Of a stretch of 64,000 nt of DNA, positions 27,502 through 36,887 are shown piece by piece. The stretch lies in NCBI RefSeq assembly GCF_003634965.1, contig NZ_RBXP01000003.1, positions 27,332 to 91,331 on the forward strand, given 5' to 3'. The notes beneath the pieces were generated by a model. That model saw only the letters and a program-made list of their open reading frames with translations. It was not told the DNA's origin and made no database searches. Made by a program: the position numbers and the translations under genes. This stretch comes from Azonexus fungiphilus. Lineage in GTDB: Bacteria; Pseudomonadota; Gammaproteobacteria; Burkholderiales; Rhodocyclaceae. The stretch's first letter is position 1. Every line of letters begins with the position of its first letter.

Positions 27502-28068
27502 TCAGATCTTGGGCAGGGTGACGCCTTCCTGCCCCTGGTACTTGCCGCCGCGATCCTTGTACGAGGTCTCGCAGATTTCGTCAGACTCGAAGAACAGCAC
27601 CTGGGCGCAGCCCTCGCCGGCGTAGATCTTGGCCGGCAGCGGCGTGGTGTTCGAGAATTCGAGCGTGACATGGCCTTCCCATTCCGGCTCGAAGGGGGTC
27701 ACGTTGACGATGATGCCGCAGCGTGCGTAGGTCGATTTGCCGAGGCAGACGGTGAGCACCGAGCGCGGAATGCGGAAATACTCCATGGTGCGCGCCAGCG
27801 CGAAGGAGTTCGGCGGGATGATGCAGACGTCGGATTCGATCTCGACGAAGGACTTCGGATCGAAGTTCTTGGGATCGACGACGGTCGAATTGATGTTGGT
27901 GAACACCTTGAATTCGCGCGCGCAGCGAATGTCGTAGCCGTAGCTCGAGGTACCGTAGGAGACGATCTTCTGGCCGTTCGCCTCGCGCACCAGTTCCGGC
28001 GCGAACGGCTCGATCATGCCGTGCTCCTGCGCCATGCGGCGTATCCACTTGTCCGATTTGATGGCCAT
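27502..28068 (-). CDS. dcd: dCTP deaminase
   Basis: Deaminates dCTP to dUTP, supplying dUMP for ThyA. The 188-residue protein has the N-terminal KSDKWI, the family blocks [22 protein letters not shown], the active-site region [30 protein letters not shown] and the C-terminal [19 protein letters not shown]. Its length is typical of the monofunctional enzyme. It is separated from upstream apbC by a strong terminator, so it has its own promoter. Confidence 0.97.
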   Translation of the reverse strand: MAIKSDKWIRRMAQEHGMIEPFAPELVREANGQKIVSYGTSSYGYDIRCAREFKVFTNINSTVVDPKNFDPKSFVEIESDVCIIPPNSFALARTMEYFRIPRSVLTVCLGKSTYARCGIIVNVTPFEPEWEGHVTLEFSNTTPLPAKIYAGEGCAQVLFFESDEICETSYKDRGGKYQGQEGVTLPKI

Positions 28069-28092
28069 ACGGGAATCCTGCGGTCAACCAAA

Positions 28093-28122
28093 AATAAAGG
28101 CGGGATTTTACCCGCCTTTATT
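28093..28122 (-). terminator. Rho-independent terminator after apbC
   Basis: A 12-bp perfect stem (AATAAAGGCGGG and CCCGCCTTTATT, 6-base loop) with TTTATTTTT on the minus strand. It starts 21 bp after the apbC stop. Confidence 0.92.
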
Positions 28123-28142
28123 CGCTGCAATGTGTAAAAAAA

Positions 28143-29234
28143 TCAGGTGTTCTGGACGACGATGTTCGGGAACTTCGACGACATGTCCTTGGCCTTCTCG
28201 GCGATCTTCACTGCCACCCGGCGCGCGATGCCGCGATAGATTTCCGCCGCCTTCGAGTCCGGTGCGCCGACCACTGTCGGCTGGCCGCCATCGGCCATCT
28301 GGCGGATCGCCATTTCCAGCGGCAGGCTGCCCAGGAACTCGACGTCGTAGTCCTTGCACATCTGCTCGCCGCCGCCTTCACCGAAGATGTGTTCGGCGTG
28401 GCCGCAGTTCGAACAGACGTGGATGCTCATGTTCTCGACGATACCGAGGATCGGGATGTTCACCTTCTCGAACATCTTCAGGCCCTTGCGCGCGTCGATC
28501 AGGGCGATGTCCTGCGGCGTCGTCACGACCACGGCACCGGTCACGGGCACCTTCTGCGCCAGCGACAGCTGGGTATCGCCGGTCCCCGGCGGCATGTCGA
28601 CCACCAGGTAGTCGACATCGCGCCAGCGCGTCTGCGTCAGCATCTGGTCGAGCGCCTGGGTGACCATCGGGCCGCGCCAGACCATCGGCGTCTCGACGTC
28701 GATCATGAAGCCGATCGACATCGCCTGGACGCCATAGGCTTCCAGCGGCTCCATGCTCTGGCCGTCGGCCGACTCCGGCTGCTTGCCGGCCAGGCCCAGC
28801 ATCTGCGGCTGCGACGGGCCGTAGATGTCGGCGTCGAGCAGGCCGACCGTGGCGCCTTCCTGGGCCAGGGCCAGCGCCAGGTTGACCGCGGTCGTGCTCT
28901 TGCCGACGCCGCCCTTGCCGGACGCGACAGCGATGATGTTCTTGACCCCGGGCAGCAGCTTGACGCCCATCTGCACCGAATGCGCGATGATCTTGCTGTA
29001 GACGTTGGCGGACACGTTGCCGACGCCGGGCAGCGTGCGCACGGCGGCGATCACCTGCTTGCGGACGGCGTCGATCTGGCTTTTCGCCGGATAGCCGAGC
29101 TCGATGTCGAAGGCGACATCGTTGCCGTCGATGCGGAGGTTGCGCAGGGCCTTGCCGGCGACGTAGCTCTTGCCGGTATTGGGGTCGACCGCCGCCGACA
29201 GGACATTCTTGATCTCTTGTTCGCTAAGACTCAT
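28143..29234 (-). CDS. apbC: Iron-sulfur cluster carrier protein ApbC/Mrp
   Basis: P-loop ATPase that carries Fe–S clusters to target proteins. An N-terminal DUF59/MIP18-like domain (residues 1–90) precedes the deviant Walker A ASGKGGVGKSTTAVNLALALA near residue 104. The CxxC cluster ligands (VCSNCGHAEHIFG) are near residue 270, and MPPGTGDTQLSLAQ is present. The length of 363 is normal. In many betaproteobacteria this gene lies near metG and dcd, as here. Confidence 0.96.
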   Translation of the reverse strand: MSLSEQEIKNVLSAAVDPNTGKSYVAGKALRNLRIDGNDVAFDIELGYPAKSQIDAVRKQVIAAVRTLPGVGNVSANVYSKIIAHSVQMGVKLLPGVKNIIAVASGKGGVGKSTTAVNLALALAQEGATVGLLDADIYGPSQPQMLGLAGKQPESADGQSMEPLEAYGVQAMSIGFMIDVETPMVWRGPMVTQALDQMLTQTRWRDVDYLVVDMPPGTGDTQLSLAQKVPVTGAVVVTTPQDIALIDARKGLKMFEKVNIPILGIVENMSIHVCSNCGHAEHIFGEGGGEQMCKDYDVEFLGSLPLEMAIRQMADGGQPTVVGAPDSKAAEIYRGIARRVAVKIAEKAKDMSSKFPNIVVQNT

Positions 29235-29312
29235 GGGGGGCTCCGTTGTACGAGGACGCCGGGCCGAATACCCGACTAGTTTTGTACAGTATACCCCAAA
29301 GGCGAAAGCCGT

Positions 29313-29996
29313 TCAGCCACTGACGGTATCGAGGCGGTAACCCTGGCCGTAGACCGAGGTCAGCATCAGCCCGCTTTCACCGGCCAGGCCGAGCTTCTTG
29401 CGCAGGCGGCTGGCATGGGTATCGACGGTGCGCGTATCGACATCGGCTTCGCGGGCCCAGACCGAGGCCAGCAACTCCTCGCGAGCCAGCACGCGGCCGA
29501 CGTTCTTGAGAAAGACGACGGCGAGGTCGAACTCGCGCTGGGTCAGGTCGACGTCCTGGCCACCGAGGCGGATGCGACGCCCCTCGATGTCGAGCTCGAT
29601 GTTGCCGAAGCGGGCCAGTTCCTGCGTCTTGGCCTTGCGCCGGCGCAGCAGCGCATCGACGCGGGCGAGGAATTCCATGTAGCGGACCGGCTTGGGCACG
29701 TAGTCGTCGGCGCCCATGCGCAGGATGTCGGAGGCGAACTCCTCCTCGGTACGCGCCGTGCACACGACGATCGGCACATCCCAGCCGCGGGTCTCCCGGA
29801 TCTTGCCGACGAGCACGTCGCCACCGACATCGGGCAGGACCCAGTCGACGACATAAAAATCGAAGCTGCGCGTGGCCAGGGCCTCGAGAAAGCTCTTTCC
29901 ATCGGCGAACACCTCGACCTGGTAGCCTTCGCTCTTGAGCAGGGCCTTGAGCACTTCGGCCTGACTGCGGCTGTCTTCGATAACGGCAAAAATCAT
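29313..29996 (-). CDS. OmpR/PhoB-family response regulator
   Basis: Two-domain regulator, 227 residues. The receiver (1–120) has the acidic pair Glu7–Asp8, the phospho-acceptor Asp51 (VVDWVLPDVGG) and the lysine in VPKPVRY. The C-terminal winged helix (about 128–225) has the LTQREFDLAVVFLKNVGRVLAREELL and DTRTVDTHASRLRKKL blocks. No histidine kinase gene is in the neighbourhood, so it is an orphan. It is divergent from metG, 169 bp away, and upstream of apbC on the same strand with a 78-bp gap. Confidence 0.93.
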   Translation of the reverse strand: MIFAVIEDSRSQAEVLKALLKSEGYQVEVFADGKSFLEALATRSFDFYVVDWVLPDVGGDVLVGKIRETRGWDVPIVVCTARTEEEFASDILRMGADDYVPKPVRYMEFLARVDALLRRRKAKTQELARFGNIELDIEGRRIRLGGQDVDLTQREFDLAVVFLKNVGRVLAREELLASVWAREADVDTRTVDTHASRLRKKLGLAGESGLMLTSVYGQGYRLDTVSG

Positions 29997-30165
29997 AGAT
30001 CCTCCTGGAAGTGTGAATTCTGCCCAGCCCAGGCCAGCAGATCAACCGGCAAATGCCTGATTTTACGTATCCCTGACAAACGTTCACGTTTCGCAACATT
30101 GTCGCGCCGGAATGCTTTTGCCGCGGCCGCGGTAGAATCGCATCTTTGCCTTACGAACCGCTCCC

Positions 30166-32247
30166 ATGTCGCGCAAGATCCTCGTCACCTCCGCCCTGCC
30201 CTACGCCAACGGCGCCATCCACCTCGGCCACCTCGTCGAATACATCCAGACCGACATCTGGGTGCGTTTCCAGAAGATGGCCGGCAACGAGTGCTGGTAC
30301 GTCTGCGCCGATGACACGCACGGCACGCCGATCATGTTGCGCGCCGAAAAGGAGGGGATCACGCCGGAACAGCTGATCGCCCGCGTCCATGGCGAGCACT
30401 CGCGCGACTTCGCCGGCTTCCTGGTCGGTTTCGACAATTACTACAGCACGCACTCGCCGGAAACCCGCGAATGCGCCAACGACATCTACGGCAAGCTCAA
30501 GGCCGCCGGCCTGATCGAGGTGCGTTCGATCGAGCAGTACTACGACCCGGTCAAGCAGATGTTCCTGCCCGACCGCTTCATCAAGGGCGAATGCCCGAAG
30601 TGCCACGCCAAGGACCAGTACGGCGACAACTGCGAAGTCTGCGGCGCCGCCTACGCGCCGACCGACCTGATCGAGCCGTTCTCGGCCGTCTCCGGCGCCA
30701 AGCCGGAACTGCGCCACTCCGACCACTATTTCTTCAAGCTCTCCGACCCGCGCTGCGAGGCCTTCCTGCGCGAATACACCAGCAGCGGCGTGCTCCAGGC
30801 CGAAGCCGCCAACAAGATGCAGGAATGGCTGGGCGCCCCCGGCGACAACAAGCTGTCCGACTGGGACATCTCGCGCGACGCGCCCTACTTCGGCTTCGAG
30901 ATCCCGGACGCGCCGGGCAAGTACTTCTACGTCTGGCTCGACGCGCCGATTGGCTACATGGGCTCGTTCCGTAACCTGTGCGCGCAGAAGGGCCTCGATT
31001 TCGACGAGTTCTTCAGGAAGGACTCGACGACCGAGCTCTACCACTTCATCGGCAAGGACATCCTCTATTTCCACGCGCTGTTCTGGCCGGCCGAGCTGCA
31101 GCACGCCGGCTTCCGCACGCCGACCAAGATCTTCGCGCATGGCTTCCTGACGGTCGACGGCGCCAAGATGTCAAAATCACGCGGCACCTTCATCACCGCC
31201 GAGAGCTTCCTGAACAGCGGCATGAACCCGGAATGGCTGCGCTACTACTTCGCCGCCAAGCTGTCGAACACGATGGAAGACATCGACCTCAGCTTCGACG
31301 ACTTCGTCGCCCGCGTCAATTCCGACCTGGTCGGCAAGTACGTGAATATCGCCAGCCGCTCGGCCGGCTTCATCGCCAAGCGCTTCAACGGCCAGCTGGC
31401 GCCGGCCGACGACAGCCTGCCGGCGATCCGCGCCATTCGCGACGCAGCACCGCGCATTGCCGAACTGTTCGAAGCACGCGAGTTCAGCAAGGCGATCCGC
31501 GAGATCATGGCCCTGACCGACGGCGCCAACCAGTACGTGGACAGCGTCAAGCCCTGGGAACTGGCCAAGCAGGAGGGCAAGGACAGCGAACTGCACGCCG
31601 CCTGCTCGAACGCGCTCAACCTGTTCCGCCTGCTCACCGTGCTGCTCAAACCGGTGCTGCCGGCCACCGCCGCCAAGGTCGAGGCCTTCATGAACCTGGC
31701 GCCGCTGACCTGGGCCGACGCCGGCACGCTGCTCGCCGGCGGCCACGCGATCAACGCCTACAGCCACCTGATGACGCGCGTCGACGCCAAGCAGATCGAG
31801 GCGCTGATCGAAGCCAACAAGCAGTCGCTGGCCCCGGCATTGACGGTCGACGCCGGCCAGCCGGCAAAAACCGCCAAGCCGGCCGAAGCCGCCCCGGCCA
31901 GCACCGACGGCCTGTGCAGCATCGACGACTTCATGAAGGTCGACCTGCGCATCGCCAGGATCGTCAATGCCGAGCACGTCGACGGCGCCGACAAGCTGGT
32001 GCGCCTGACGCTGGACATCGGCGAAGAAAGGACGCGCAACGTCTTCGCCGGCATCAAGGCGGCCTACGACCCGGCGCAGCTGGTCGGCCGACTGACCGTG
32101 ATGGTCGCCAACCTGGCGCCGCGCAAGATGAAGTTCGGCCTCTCCGAAGGCATGGTGCTGGCCGCATCCGACCTTGACGGCAAGACCCCGGGGCTCTACC
32201 TGCTGTCGCCCGACAGCGGTGCGCAACCCGGCATGCGGGTCAAGTAA
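30166..32247 (+). CDS. metG: Methionyl-tRNA synthetase
   Basis: Charges tRNA-Met. The 693-residue protein has the class I HIGH-type motif HLGH ([14 protein letters not shown], near residue 20), the zinc-binding [18 protein letters not shown] near residue 145, the KMSKS loop near residue 330 and, after an Ala/Pro linker, a C-terminal tRNA-binding EMAP-like domain (about residues 585–693). The -10-like TAGAAT at 30133–30138 is a candidate promoter element. A terminator follows. Confidence 0.98.
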   Translation: MSRKILVTSALPYANGAIHLGHLVEYIQTDIWVRFQKMAGNECWYVCADDTHGTPIMLRAEKEGITPEQLIARVHGEHSRDFAGFLVGFDNYYSTHSPETRECANDIYGKLKAAGLIEVRSIEQYYDPVKQMFLPDRFIKGECPKCHAKDQYGDNCEVCGAAYAPTDLIEPFSAVSGAKPELRHSDHYFFKLSDPRCEAFLREYTSSGVLQAEAANKMQEWLGAPGDNKLSDWDISRDAPYFGFEIPDAPGKYFYVWLDAPIGYMGSFRNLCAQKGLDFDEFFRKDSTTELYHFIGKDILYFHALFWPAELQHAGFRTPTKIFAHGFLTVDGAKMSKSRGTFITAESFLNSGMNPEWLRYYFAAKLSNTMEDIDLSFDDFVARVNSDLVGKYVNIASRSAGFIAKRFNGQLAPADDSLPAIRAIRDAAPRIAELFEAREFSKAIREIMALTDGANQYVDSVKPWELAKQEGKDSELHAACSNALNLFRLLTVLLKPVLPATAAKVEAFMNLAPLTWADAGTLLAGGHAINAYSHLMTRVDAKQIEALIEANKQSLAPALTVDAGQPAKTAKPAEAAPASTDGLCSIDDFMKVDLRIARIVNAEHVDGADKLVRLTLDIGEERTRNVFAGIKAAYDPAQLVGRLTVMVANLAPRKMKFGLSEGMVLAASDLDGKTPGLYLLSPDSGAQPGMRVK

Positions 32248-32270
32248 GACAAGCGGATGACATGCCCGAA

Positions 32271-32299
32271 AACGGGTCGCTGCGGCGGCCCGTTTTTTT
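32271..32299 (+). terminator. Terminator after metG
   Basis: The stem AACGGG/CCCGTT encloses a GC-rich loop, which can pair further, and is followed by TTTTTTT. It begins 24 bp after the metG stop. Confidence 0.8.
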
Positions 32300-32660
32300 A
32301 TTGCAGCGCAACAAAAACGCCTGCCGACTTAAAGCGTTACTTTAAGTAAACAGGTCAAAAGCAAAACCTGCCAGCGGGTTTTCGATCTATCCACAAAAGC
32401 TGTGGATAAGTCTGTTGGTTAATCCATGAACAAGACGCTAAGTCACCGCCGCACAAGGAATTTTCCTACCCTGCGCAAAACTTGCGCAACCTCGCAAGCC
32501 ATTGATTAAAAAAGACTTAGCCATCAACAAGGCAATCTGTCAAATTCACCAAGACCTACCAGCGGGCGCGCGTCGGACGGCACGAAAACTGTGCATAACT
32601 CGTTTCCAATGAAAGCGTCTTGTCAAGCCCCGGACAAAAATATTTCGGCATAATGCGGCC
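32300..32660. other. AT-richer non-coding region with DnaA-box-like sites
   Basis: No credible gene lies here, and base composition is much less GC-rich than the flanks. Two sequences match the DnaA-box consensus TTATnCACA on the minus strand: TGTGGATAA (32401–32409) and TGTGCATAA (32590–32598). A third, CTATCCACA (32388–32396), is one base off and faces the first across a 4-base gap. Other structure: an inverted repeat CTTAAAG/CTTTAAG near 32328–32346, a TGCGCAA direct repeat near 32472–32488, and two longer-range inverted pairs (GCTAAGTC at 32437 with GACTTAGC at 32514; TTAATCCATG at 32419 with CATTGATTAA at 32500). The role is unknown. Confidence 0.6.
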
Positions 32661-32915
32661 ATGAACCGCCCCGCATTCAAACCCAGCCCGCGCCTGATCG
32701 GCTACCTTGCCGCCGACCTCTTCGGCTTTTTCTGCATCGCGCTCGGCGTCAGCTGGCTGGCCGGCGCCCCCGGGCTGATTCTTGCCGATTTTCCGCGGTC
32801 GACCGTCGAAGCCGTGGCCAGCGCGGCCGGCGGCGTCGCCGTGATCGCCTGGGCAATCGGCGGCATCCTCCGCGAACTCGGCCGCCTCGCCCCGCCCCGG
32901 CCGGCCGACGACTAG
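32661..32915 (+). CDS. Small two-helix membrane protein, hypothetical
   Basis: An 84-residue protein with two predicted transmembrane helices (about residues 13–38 and 48–70) joined by a short loop, and a Pro/Arg/Asp tail. I do not recognise the family. It is preceded by the AT-richer non-coding region and its stop overlaps that of the convergent RHH regulator by 4 bases. Codon use matches neighbours. A regulatory or accessory membrane function cannot be assigned. Confidence 0.65.
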   Translation: MNRPAFKPSPRLIGYLAADLFGFFCIALGVSWLAGAPGLILADFPRSTVEAVASAAGGVAVIAWAIGGILRELGRLAPPRPADD

Positions 32916-33103
32916 TCGCTGCGCGCCGTCGTCCGCAGCCACTCCGGCAGCTCGCGCTCGCCGGCGTTGTCGATGATGTACTGGCGGATCAGCCGGCGCA
33001 CCACCTGCGACGGCGTCAGATCCTGCGCCGCGCAGATTTCCTCGAAGATCTGCTTCTTCCTCGGGTCGATCAGCAGCGTCAGGCGGGCTGTGCGTTTCTC
33101 CAT
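32912..33103 (-). CDS. Ribbon-helix-helix (CopG/Arc-type) regulator
   Basis: A 63-residue DNA-binding protein. The strand TARLTLLID (residues 5–13) and two helices (RKKQIFEEICAAQDLTPSQVVRRLIRQYI) form the RHH fold. It is divergent from the SulP gene, with 108 bp between the starts. That interval has two ATTAACAT direct repeats 11 bp apart overlapping the sulP -35 box, typical of RHH operators. Autoregulation and control of the SulP gene are inferred. No toxin gene is next to it, which argues against an antitoxin. Confidence 0.85.
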   Translation of the reverse strand: MEKRTARLTLLIDPRKKQIFEEICAAQDLTPSQVVRRLIRQYIIDNAGERELPEWLRTTARSD

Positions 33104-33136
33104 GAGCTTTCTCTTGTTGTCGTCATTCGCGCGGAT

Positions 33137-33182
33137 ATTAACATGTGATTAACATTGACGATTAATTGCCTGCTCATATAAT
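33137..33182 (+). promoter_or_regulatory. sulP promoter with direct-repeat operator
   Basis: A strong sigma-70 promoter: -35 TTGACG (33155–33160), 16-base spacer, -10 TATAAT (33177–33182). ATTAACAT occurs at 33137–33144 and 33148–33155, exactly one helical turn apart, the second touching the -35; ATTAATTG at 33161–33168 may be a third, weaker site. An ATG at 33181 overlaps the -10, so the SulP start must be downstream (33211). Confidence 0.8.
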
Positions 33183-33210
33183 GCAACGCTTCCTCCCCCG
33201 AGCGCGCGCC

Positions 33211-34902
33211 ATGAAGATCGCCTTCCGCCCCAAGCTGCTGGATTGCCTGCCGAGCTACACGCGCGCCCAGTTCGGCAAGGATCTCGGCGCCGGGATCACC
33301 GTCGGCGTGCTGGCGCTGCCGCTGGCGATGGCCTTCGCCATCGCCTCCGGTGTCTCGCCGACCGCCGGCATCTGGACCGCCATCGTCGCCGGCCTGATCG
33401 TCGCCGCGCTCGGTGGCTCGCGGGTGCAGATCGGCGGCCCGACCGGCGCCTTCATCCCGATCGTCTACGGCATCGTCGCCGCCCACGGCTTCGCCAACCT
33501 GCTCGGTGCCACCATGCTCGCCGGCGTCATGCTGCTGGCCATGGGCCTGACGCGCATGGGCCAGCTGATCCGCTTCATCCCGGTGACCGTCGTCATCGGC
33601 TTCACCAATGGCATCGCCGTCGTCATCTTCCTCGCCCAGATCAAGGATTTCTTCGGCCTGACCATTGCCAGCCTGCCGGCCGAGTTCTTCGCCCGGATCA
33701 AGGTGCTGGCGGCGCACGCGCACACCGTCGACCTGCCGACGCTGGCGCTGTCGCTCGCCTGCTTCGTCTTCCTGCTCTCCTACAACCGGCTGGCGCAACG
33801 CCTGGCGCTGCTGCGCCGGGCACCCGGCCCGCTCGCCGTGCTGGTGGTCGGCACCGTCGCCGCCTGGGCACTCGACCTGCCGGTGGAAACCATCGGCAGC
33901 CGTTTCAACGGCATTCCGCAGGAACTGCCGGCCTTCGGCTTCCCCGCGGTGTCGATCCACGACTTCGGCAAACTGATCTCGCCGGCGATCACCATCGCCC
34001 TGCTCGGCGCCATCGAGTCGCTGCTCTCGGCGCGCGTTGCCGACAGCCAGATCGACGATCGCCACGACCCCAACCAGGAACTCGTCGCCCAGGGCCTGGC
34101 CAACATCGCCGCCCCACTGTGCGGCGGCTTCGCGGCGACCGGCGCGATCGCCCGCACCTCGACCAACGTCAAGTCGGGCGGGCGCACGCCGATCGCCGGC
34201 ATCATCCATGCAATGACCCTGCTCGCCGTCGTCCTGGTCGCCGCACCGCTGGCCGCCTACGTGCCGCTGGCGACGCTGTCGGCGATCGTCATGGTGGTCG
34301 CCATCAACATGGGCGAGTGGCACGAATTCAAGGAACTGCGCCGCTACTCGTGGAATTACCGCCTGATCCTGGTCAGCGTCTTCCTGGTCACCGTGCTCTT
34401 CGATCTGACCATCGCCGTCGAACTGGGCATGGTCCTGGCCAGCCTGTTCTTCATCTACCGCATGTCCGAGCTGACCCGGATCGAGCGACTGGCGCTCGAC
34501 GAAGCGGCCCAGGAGCCGCAACTGCTCTACCCCGACGGCACGCTGCGCGTCGCCGCCTGGCAGTTGTACGGTTCGCTGTTCTTCGGCGCGGTGAACAAGC
34601 TCGAGGAGCTGCTCGATCCGCGCGCCGGCCACCCGGAAGTCGTCATTCTCGACATGCAGCGCTTGGTCCAGCTCGACACCACCGGCCTCGAAGGCCTGGA
34701 AAATCTCCGCGACAAGCTCGCCAAGCGCGGCTGCAAGCTGCTGCTGTGCGGCCTCAACGCCCAGCCCGGCTCGCTGATGACGCGTGCCGGCTTCATCGAC
34801 GCGGTCGGTCACGACAACGTCCGCCCCGATCTCGAACACGCGCTGCGGCGCGCCCACCAACTGCTGCCCGACCTGATGGGCGGCCAACCGGAAGACTACT
34901 GA
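33211..34902 (+). CDS. SulP/SLC26 family anion transporter with STAS domain
   Basis: Membrane anion transporter of 563 residues. About 10–14 hydrophobic segments span residues 20–420, with the conserved N-terminal block GVLALPLAMAFAIASGVSPTAGIWTA and PTGAFIPIVYGI, and a C-terminal STAS domain (about residues 435–555, VVILDMQRLVQLDTTGLEGLENL). Known members carry sulfate, dicarboxylates or bicarbonate; BicA of cyanobacteria is close in length (566). Bicarbonate is suggested by the DAB-like operon next door but is not shown by sequence. The start was set by the promoter, which excludes upstream ATGs. Confidence 0.9.
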   Translation: MKIAFRPKLLDCLPSYTRAQFGKDLGAGITVGVLALPLAMAFAIASGVSPTAGIWTAIVAGLIVAALGGSRVQIGGPTGAFIPIVYGIVAAHGFANLLGATMLAGVMLLAMGLTRMGQLIRFIPVTVVIGFTNGIAVVIFLAQIKDFFGLTIASLPAEFFARIKVLAAHAHTVDLPTLALSLACFVFLLSYNRLAQRLALLRRAPGPLAVLVVGTVAAWALDLPVETIGSRFNGIPQELPAFGFPAVSIHDFGKLISPAITIALLGAIESLLSARVADSQIDDRHDPNQELVAQGLANIAAPLCGGFAATGAIARTSTNVKSGGRTPIAGIIHAMTLLAVVLVAAPLAAYVPLATLSAIVMVVAINMGEWHEFKELRRYSWNYRLILVSVFLVTVLFDLTIAVELGMVLASLFFIYRMSELTRIERLALDEAAQEPQLLYPDGTLRVAAWQLYGSLFFGAVNKLEELLDPRAGHPEVVILDMQRLVQLDTTGLEGLENLRDKLAKRGCKLLLCGLNAQPGSLMTRAGFIDAVGHDNVRPDLEHALRRAHQLLPDLMGGQPEDY

Positions 34903-34905
34903 ACC

Positions 34906-35247
34906 ATGAGCGCCCTGCCCAACTGCCCGCAATGCCAATCCGCCTTCACCTACGAGGACGGCCTGCTCTACGTCTGCCCGGAATGCGCCCACGAATGGCC
35001 GCAGGCCGCCCCGGCCGCCGCCGAGGAGGAAAGCAAGGTGTGGCGCGACGCCAACGGCAACGAACTCAAGGACGGCGACAGCGTCACCGTGATCAAGGAT
35101 CTCAAGATCAAGGGCTCGTCGTCGGTGGTCAAGGTCGGCACCAAGGTCAAGAACATCCGCCTGATCGACGGCGACCACGACATCGACTGCAAGATCGACG
35201 GCATCGGCGCGATGCAGCTGAAGTCGGAATTCGTCAAGAAGGCCTGA
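34906..35247 (+). CDS. phnA: PhnA/YjdM-family zinc-ribbon protein
   Basis: A 113-residue protein with an N-terminal zinc ribbon (CPQC at residues 6–9, CPEC at residues 25–28) and a C-terminal beta domain ([28 protein letters not shown]). The family was named from the phosphonate region, but its function is not phosphonate uptake and remains unclear. It starts 3 bp after the SulP stop, so it is probably co-transcribed. Its stop abuts that of the convergent small Cys-rich gene. Confidence 0.92.
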   Translation: MSALPNCPQCQSAFTYEDGLLYVCPECAHEWPQAAPAAAEEESKVWRDANGNELKDGDSVTVIKDLKIKGSSSVVKVGTKVKNIRLIDGDHDIDCKIDGIGAMQLKSEFVKKA

Positions 35248-35436
35248 TCAGGCCTTGCGCGGCCGCGCCACGAAATAGAGGCAGGGCTGCCCGGACGACT
35301 CGAGCACGTCGCGCGCCGGCTCGCGCGCGCTGCGGAAGCCGAGTTCCCGGCAGCCGTAAGGAAAGTTCGGGTCGAAGGTGATGTGGTAATGCCGGCAGTT
35401 GCGACACCGCGGCGACGCCGGCTGTTCCTTGTCCAT
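35248..35436 (-). CDS. Small Cys-rich protein at the end of the DAB-like operon
   Basis: A 62-residue cytosolic protein with cysteines at 11, 14, 29 and 52 (CRNC, YGCRELG, PCLYF), which suggests a zinc-binding knuckle. I do not know a function. It begins 8 bp after the stop of the last NuoM-like gene on the same strand and is likely part of that operon. The ATG at 35436 is the only reasonable start. Confidence 0.7.
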   Translation of the reverse strand: MDKEQPASPRCRNCRHYHITFDPNFPYGCRELGFRSAREPARDVLESSGQPCLYFVARPRKA

Positions 35437-35444
35437 CGGCCGGC

Positions 35445-36887
35445 TCAGCGAGGCAGGGCGGCCGCCCAGGCCGCGGCAGCCGGACGGACGATCTCCAGCC
35501 ACGGCGACGGATAAACGCCGATCCCGACGATCAGTGCGATGAGCACGACCAGCACCGCCCATTCGCGCGGGCGCAGGTCTTCGGCATCGCTGACGGTCGA
35601 CCGCGTCGCCGGCCCGAAAAAGGCCCGCCGGTAGAGCGCCAGGAAGGCCCCGGCGGCAATCGCCAGCCCGAACAGCGCAGCCATGCCGGCGCCGGTATAG
35701 CGGTCGAGGATCGCCAGGATGAGCAGGAACTCGGCCGGGAAGCTGCTCGTCCCCGGCATGCCGACGCCGGCCAGGCCGCAGACGAGGACGCCGGTGGCGA
35801 GCAGCGGCATGCTGCCGGCAGCGCCGCCGAGGGCATGGATGTCGGTACTGCCGGTGCGCTGGCGGAGGAACTCGAGCAGCAGCATGGCTCCGCCGCTGGC
35901 CACGGTGAAGCTGAGCAGCAGCGACACCGCCCCCTGGACTCCCTGCGCCGACAGCGTCGCCAGCCCGAGCACGGCCAGCCCGACGTGGCAGATGCTGGCG
36001 TAGGCCAGGCCGACGCGCAGGTTGCTGTGCGCGAGCACGCCGACCGCGCCATAGACCAGCGTCAGCGTGCCCAGACCGGCGAGCAGCCAGTGCCATTCCT
36101 GCGCCGCCGCCGGCGCCAGCGGCACAGCGAAGCGGACCAGCCCGTATACGCCGACCTTCAGCCCGAGCAGCACCGCCGTCAGCGCGCCCGGCGCCGCCAG
36201 CGCGAACTGCGGCAACCAGGTGTGCAGCGGGACCAGCGGCACCTTGAGGCCGAAACCGAGCAGCATCAACAGCCAGATCAGCCGCTGGGTCTCCCGCGCG
36301 GCCGGCTGGGCGAGCAGCGTCGTCAGCTCGAAGCCGGCATCGGCGCCAAGGACGACGAAGGCGAGCAGCAAGGGCAGGCCGCCGGCGAGCATGATCAGCA
36401 CGTAGCGGGCAGCCGCCCGGCCGGCGTCGGCGACGACGCCCCAGCGGGCGAGCAGGAAGTAGACCGGGATCAGGCTGGCTTCCCAGAAGACGAAGAAGAC
36501 GATCAGGTCGACGGCGCAGAAGATGCCCAGCGTCGCCGACTGCAACGCCAGCAGCAGGCCGTGGTAGAGGCGCGGGGCGTCGCCGCCCTGCTGCCAGCCG
36601 GCAACCAGCGCGCCGAGGAAGAGCAGCGCGCTGGCCGGCAAAAACAGCACCGACAGCCCGTCGACCGCCAGCGACCAGTGCACGCCCAGCCCAGGCAGCC
36701 AGGGCTGGCGCTCGGCCAGCTGGAACCGCGGCCCGGCCGGGTCGTAGAGCAGCAGCGCCAGCGTCGCCAGCAGCAGCACCGCCAGCATCGTCGCCGCACT
36801 CACCCGGCGTGCCGCCGCAGCCGGCACCAGGCGCAGCGCCAGGGCGCCGGCCAGCGGCAGGAGGACCAGGGCAGAGAGCAGGTTCAT
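35445..36887 (-). CDS. NuoM-like proton-translocating subunit (third NuoM-type of the DAB-like operon)
   Basis: A 480-residue polytopic membrane protein of the proton-antiporter (Proton_antipo_M) family with about 14 helices. The key charged residues of the ion path are kept: Glu136 (FFVFWEASLIP), Lys215 (GFGLKVPLVPLHTWLP) and Lys244 (LLGLKVGVYGL). Its ATG overlaps the upstream NuoM-like stop (ATGA). With no other Complex I genes here, I infer it belongs to a DabA-containing carbon-uptake complex and not to NADH dehydrogenase. Confidence 0.88.
   Translation of the reverse strand: MNLLSALVLLPLAGALALRLVPAAAARRVSAATMLAVLLLATLALLLYDPAGPRFQLAERQPWLPGLGVHWSLAVDGLSVLFLPASALLFLGALVAGWQQGGDAPRLYHGLLLALQSATLGIFCAVDLIVFFVFWEASLIPVYFLLARWGVVADAGRAAARYVLIMLAGGLPLLLAFVVLGADAGFELTTLLAQPAARETQRLIWLLMLLGFGLKVPLVPLHTWLPQFALAAPGALTAVLLGLKVGVYGLVRFAVPLAPAAAQEWHWLLAGLGTLTLVYGAVGVLAHSNLRVGLAYASICHVGLAVLGLATLSAQGVQGAVSLLLSFTVASGGAMLLLEFLRQRTGSTDIHALGGAAGSMPLLATGVLVCGLAGVGMPGTSSFPAEFLLILAILDRYTGAGMAALFGLAIAAGAFLALYRRAFFGPATRSTVSDAEDLRPREWAVLVVLIALIVGIGVYPSPWLEIVRPAAAAWAAALPR

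Noticed and set aside
32300..32660. Chromosomal replication origin
   Set aside because: DnaA-like boxes are present but there is no dnaA, dnaN, gyrB or gidA nearby and no clear run of 13-mers; kept only as a binding-site region.
32912..33103. Antitoxin of a toxin–antitoxin pair
   Set aside because: The RHH protein has no adjacent toxin-like gene; the neighbour is a two-helix membrane protein on the opposite strand.
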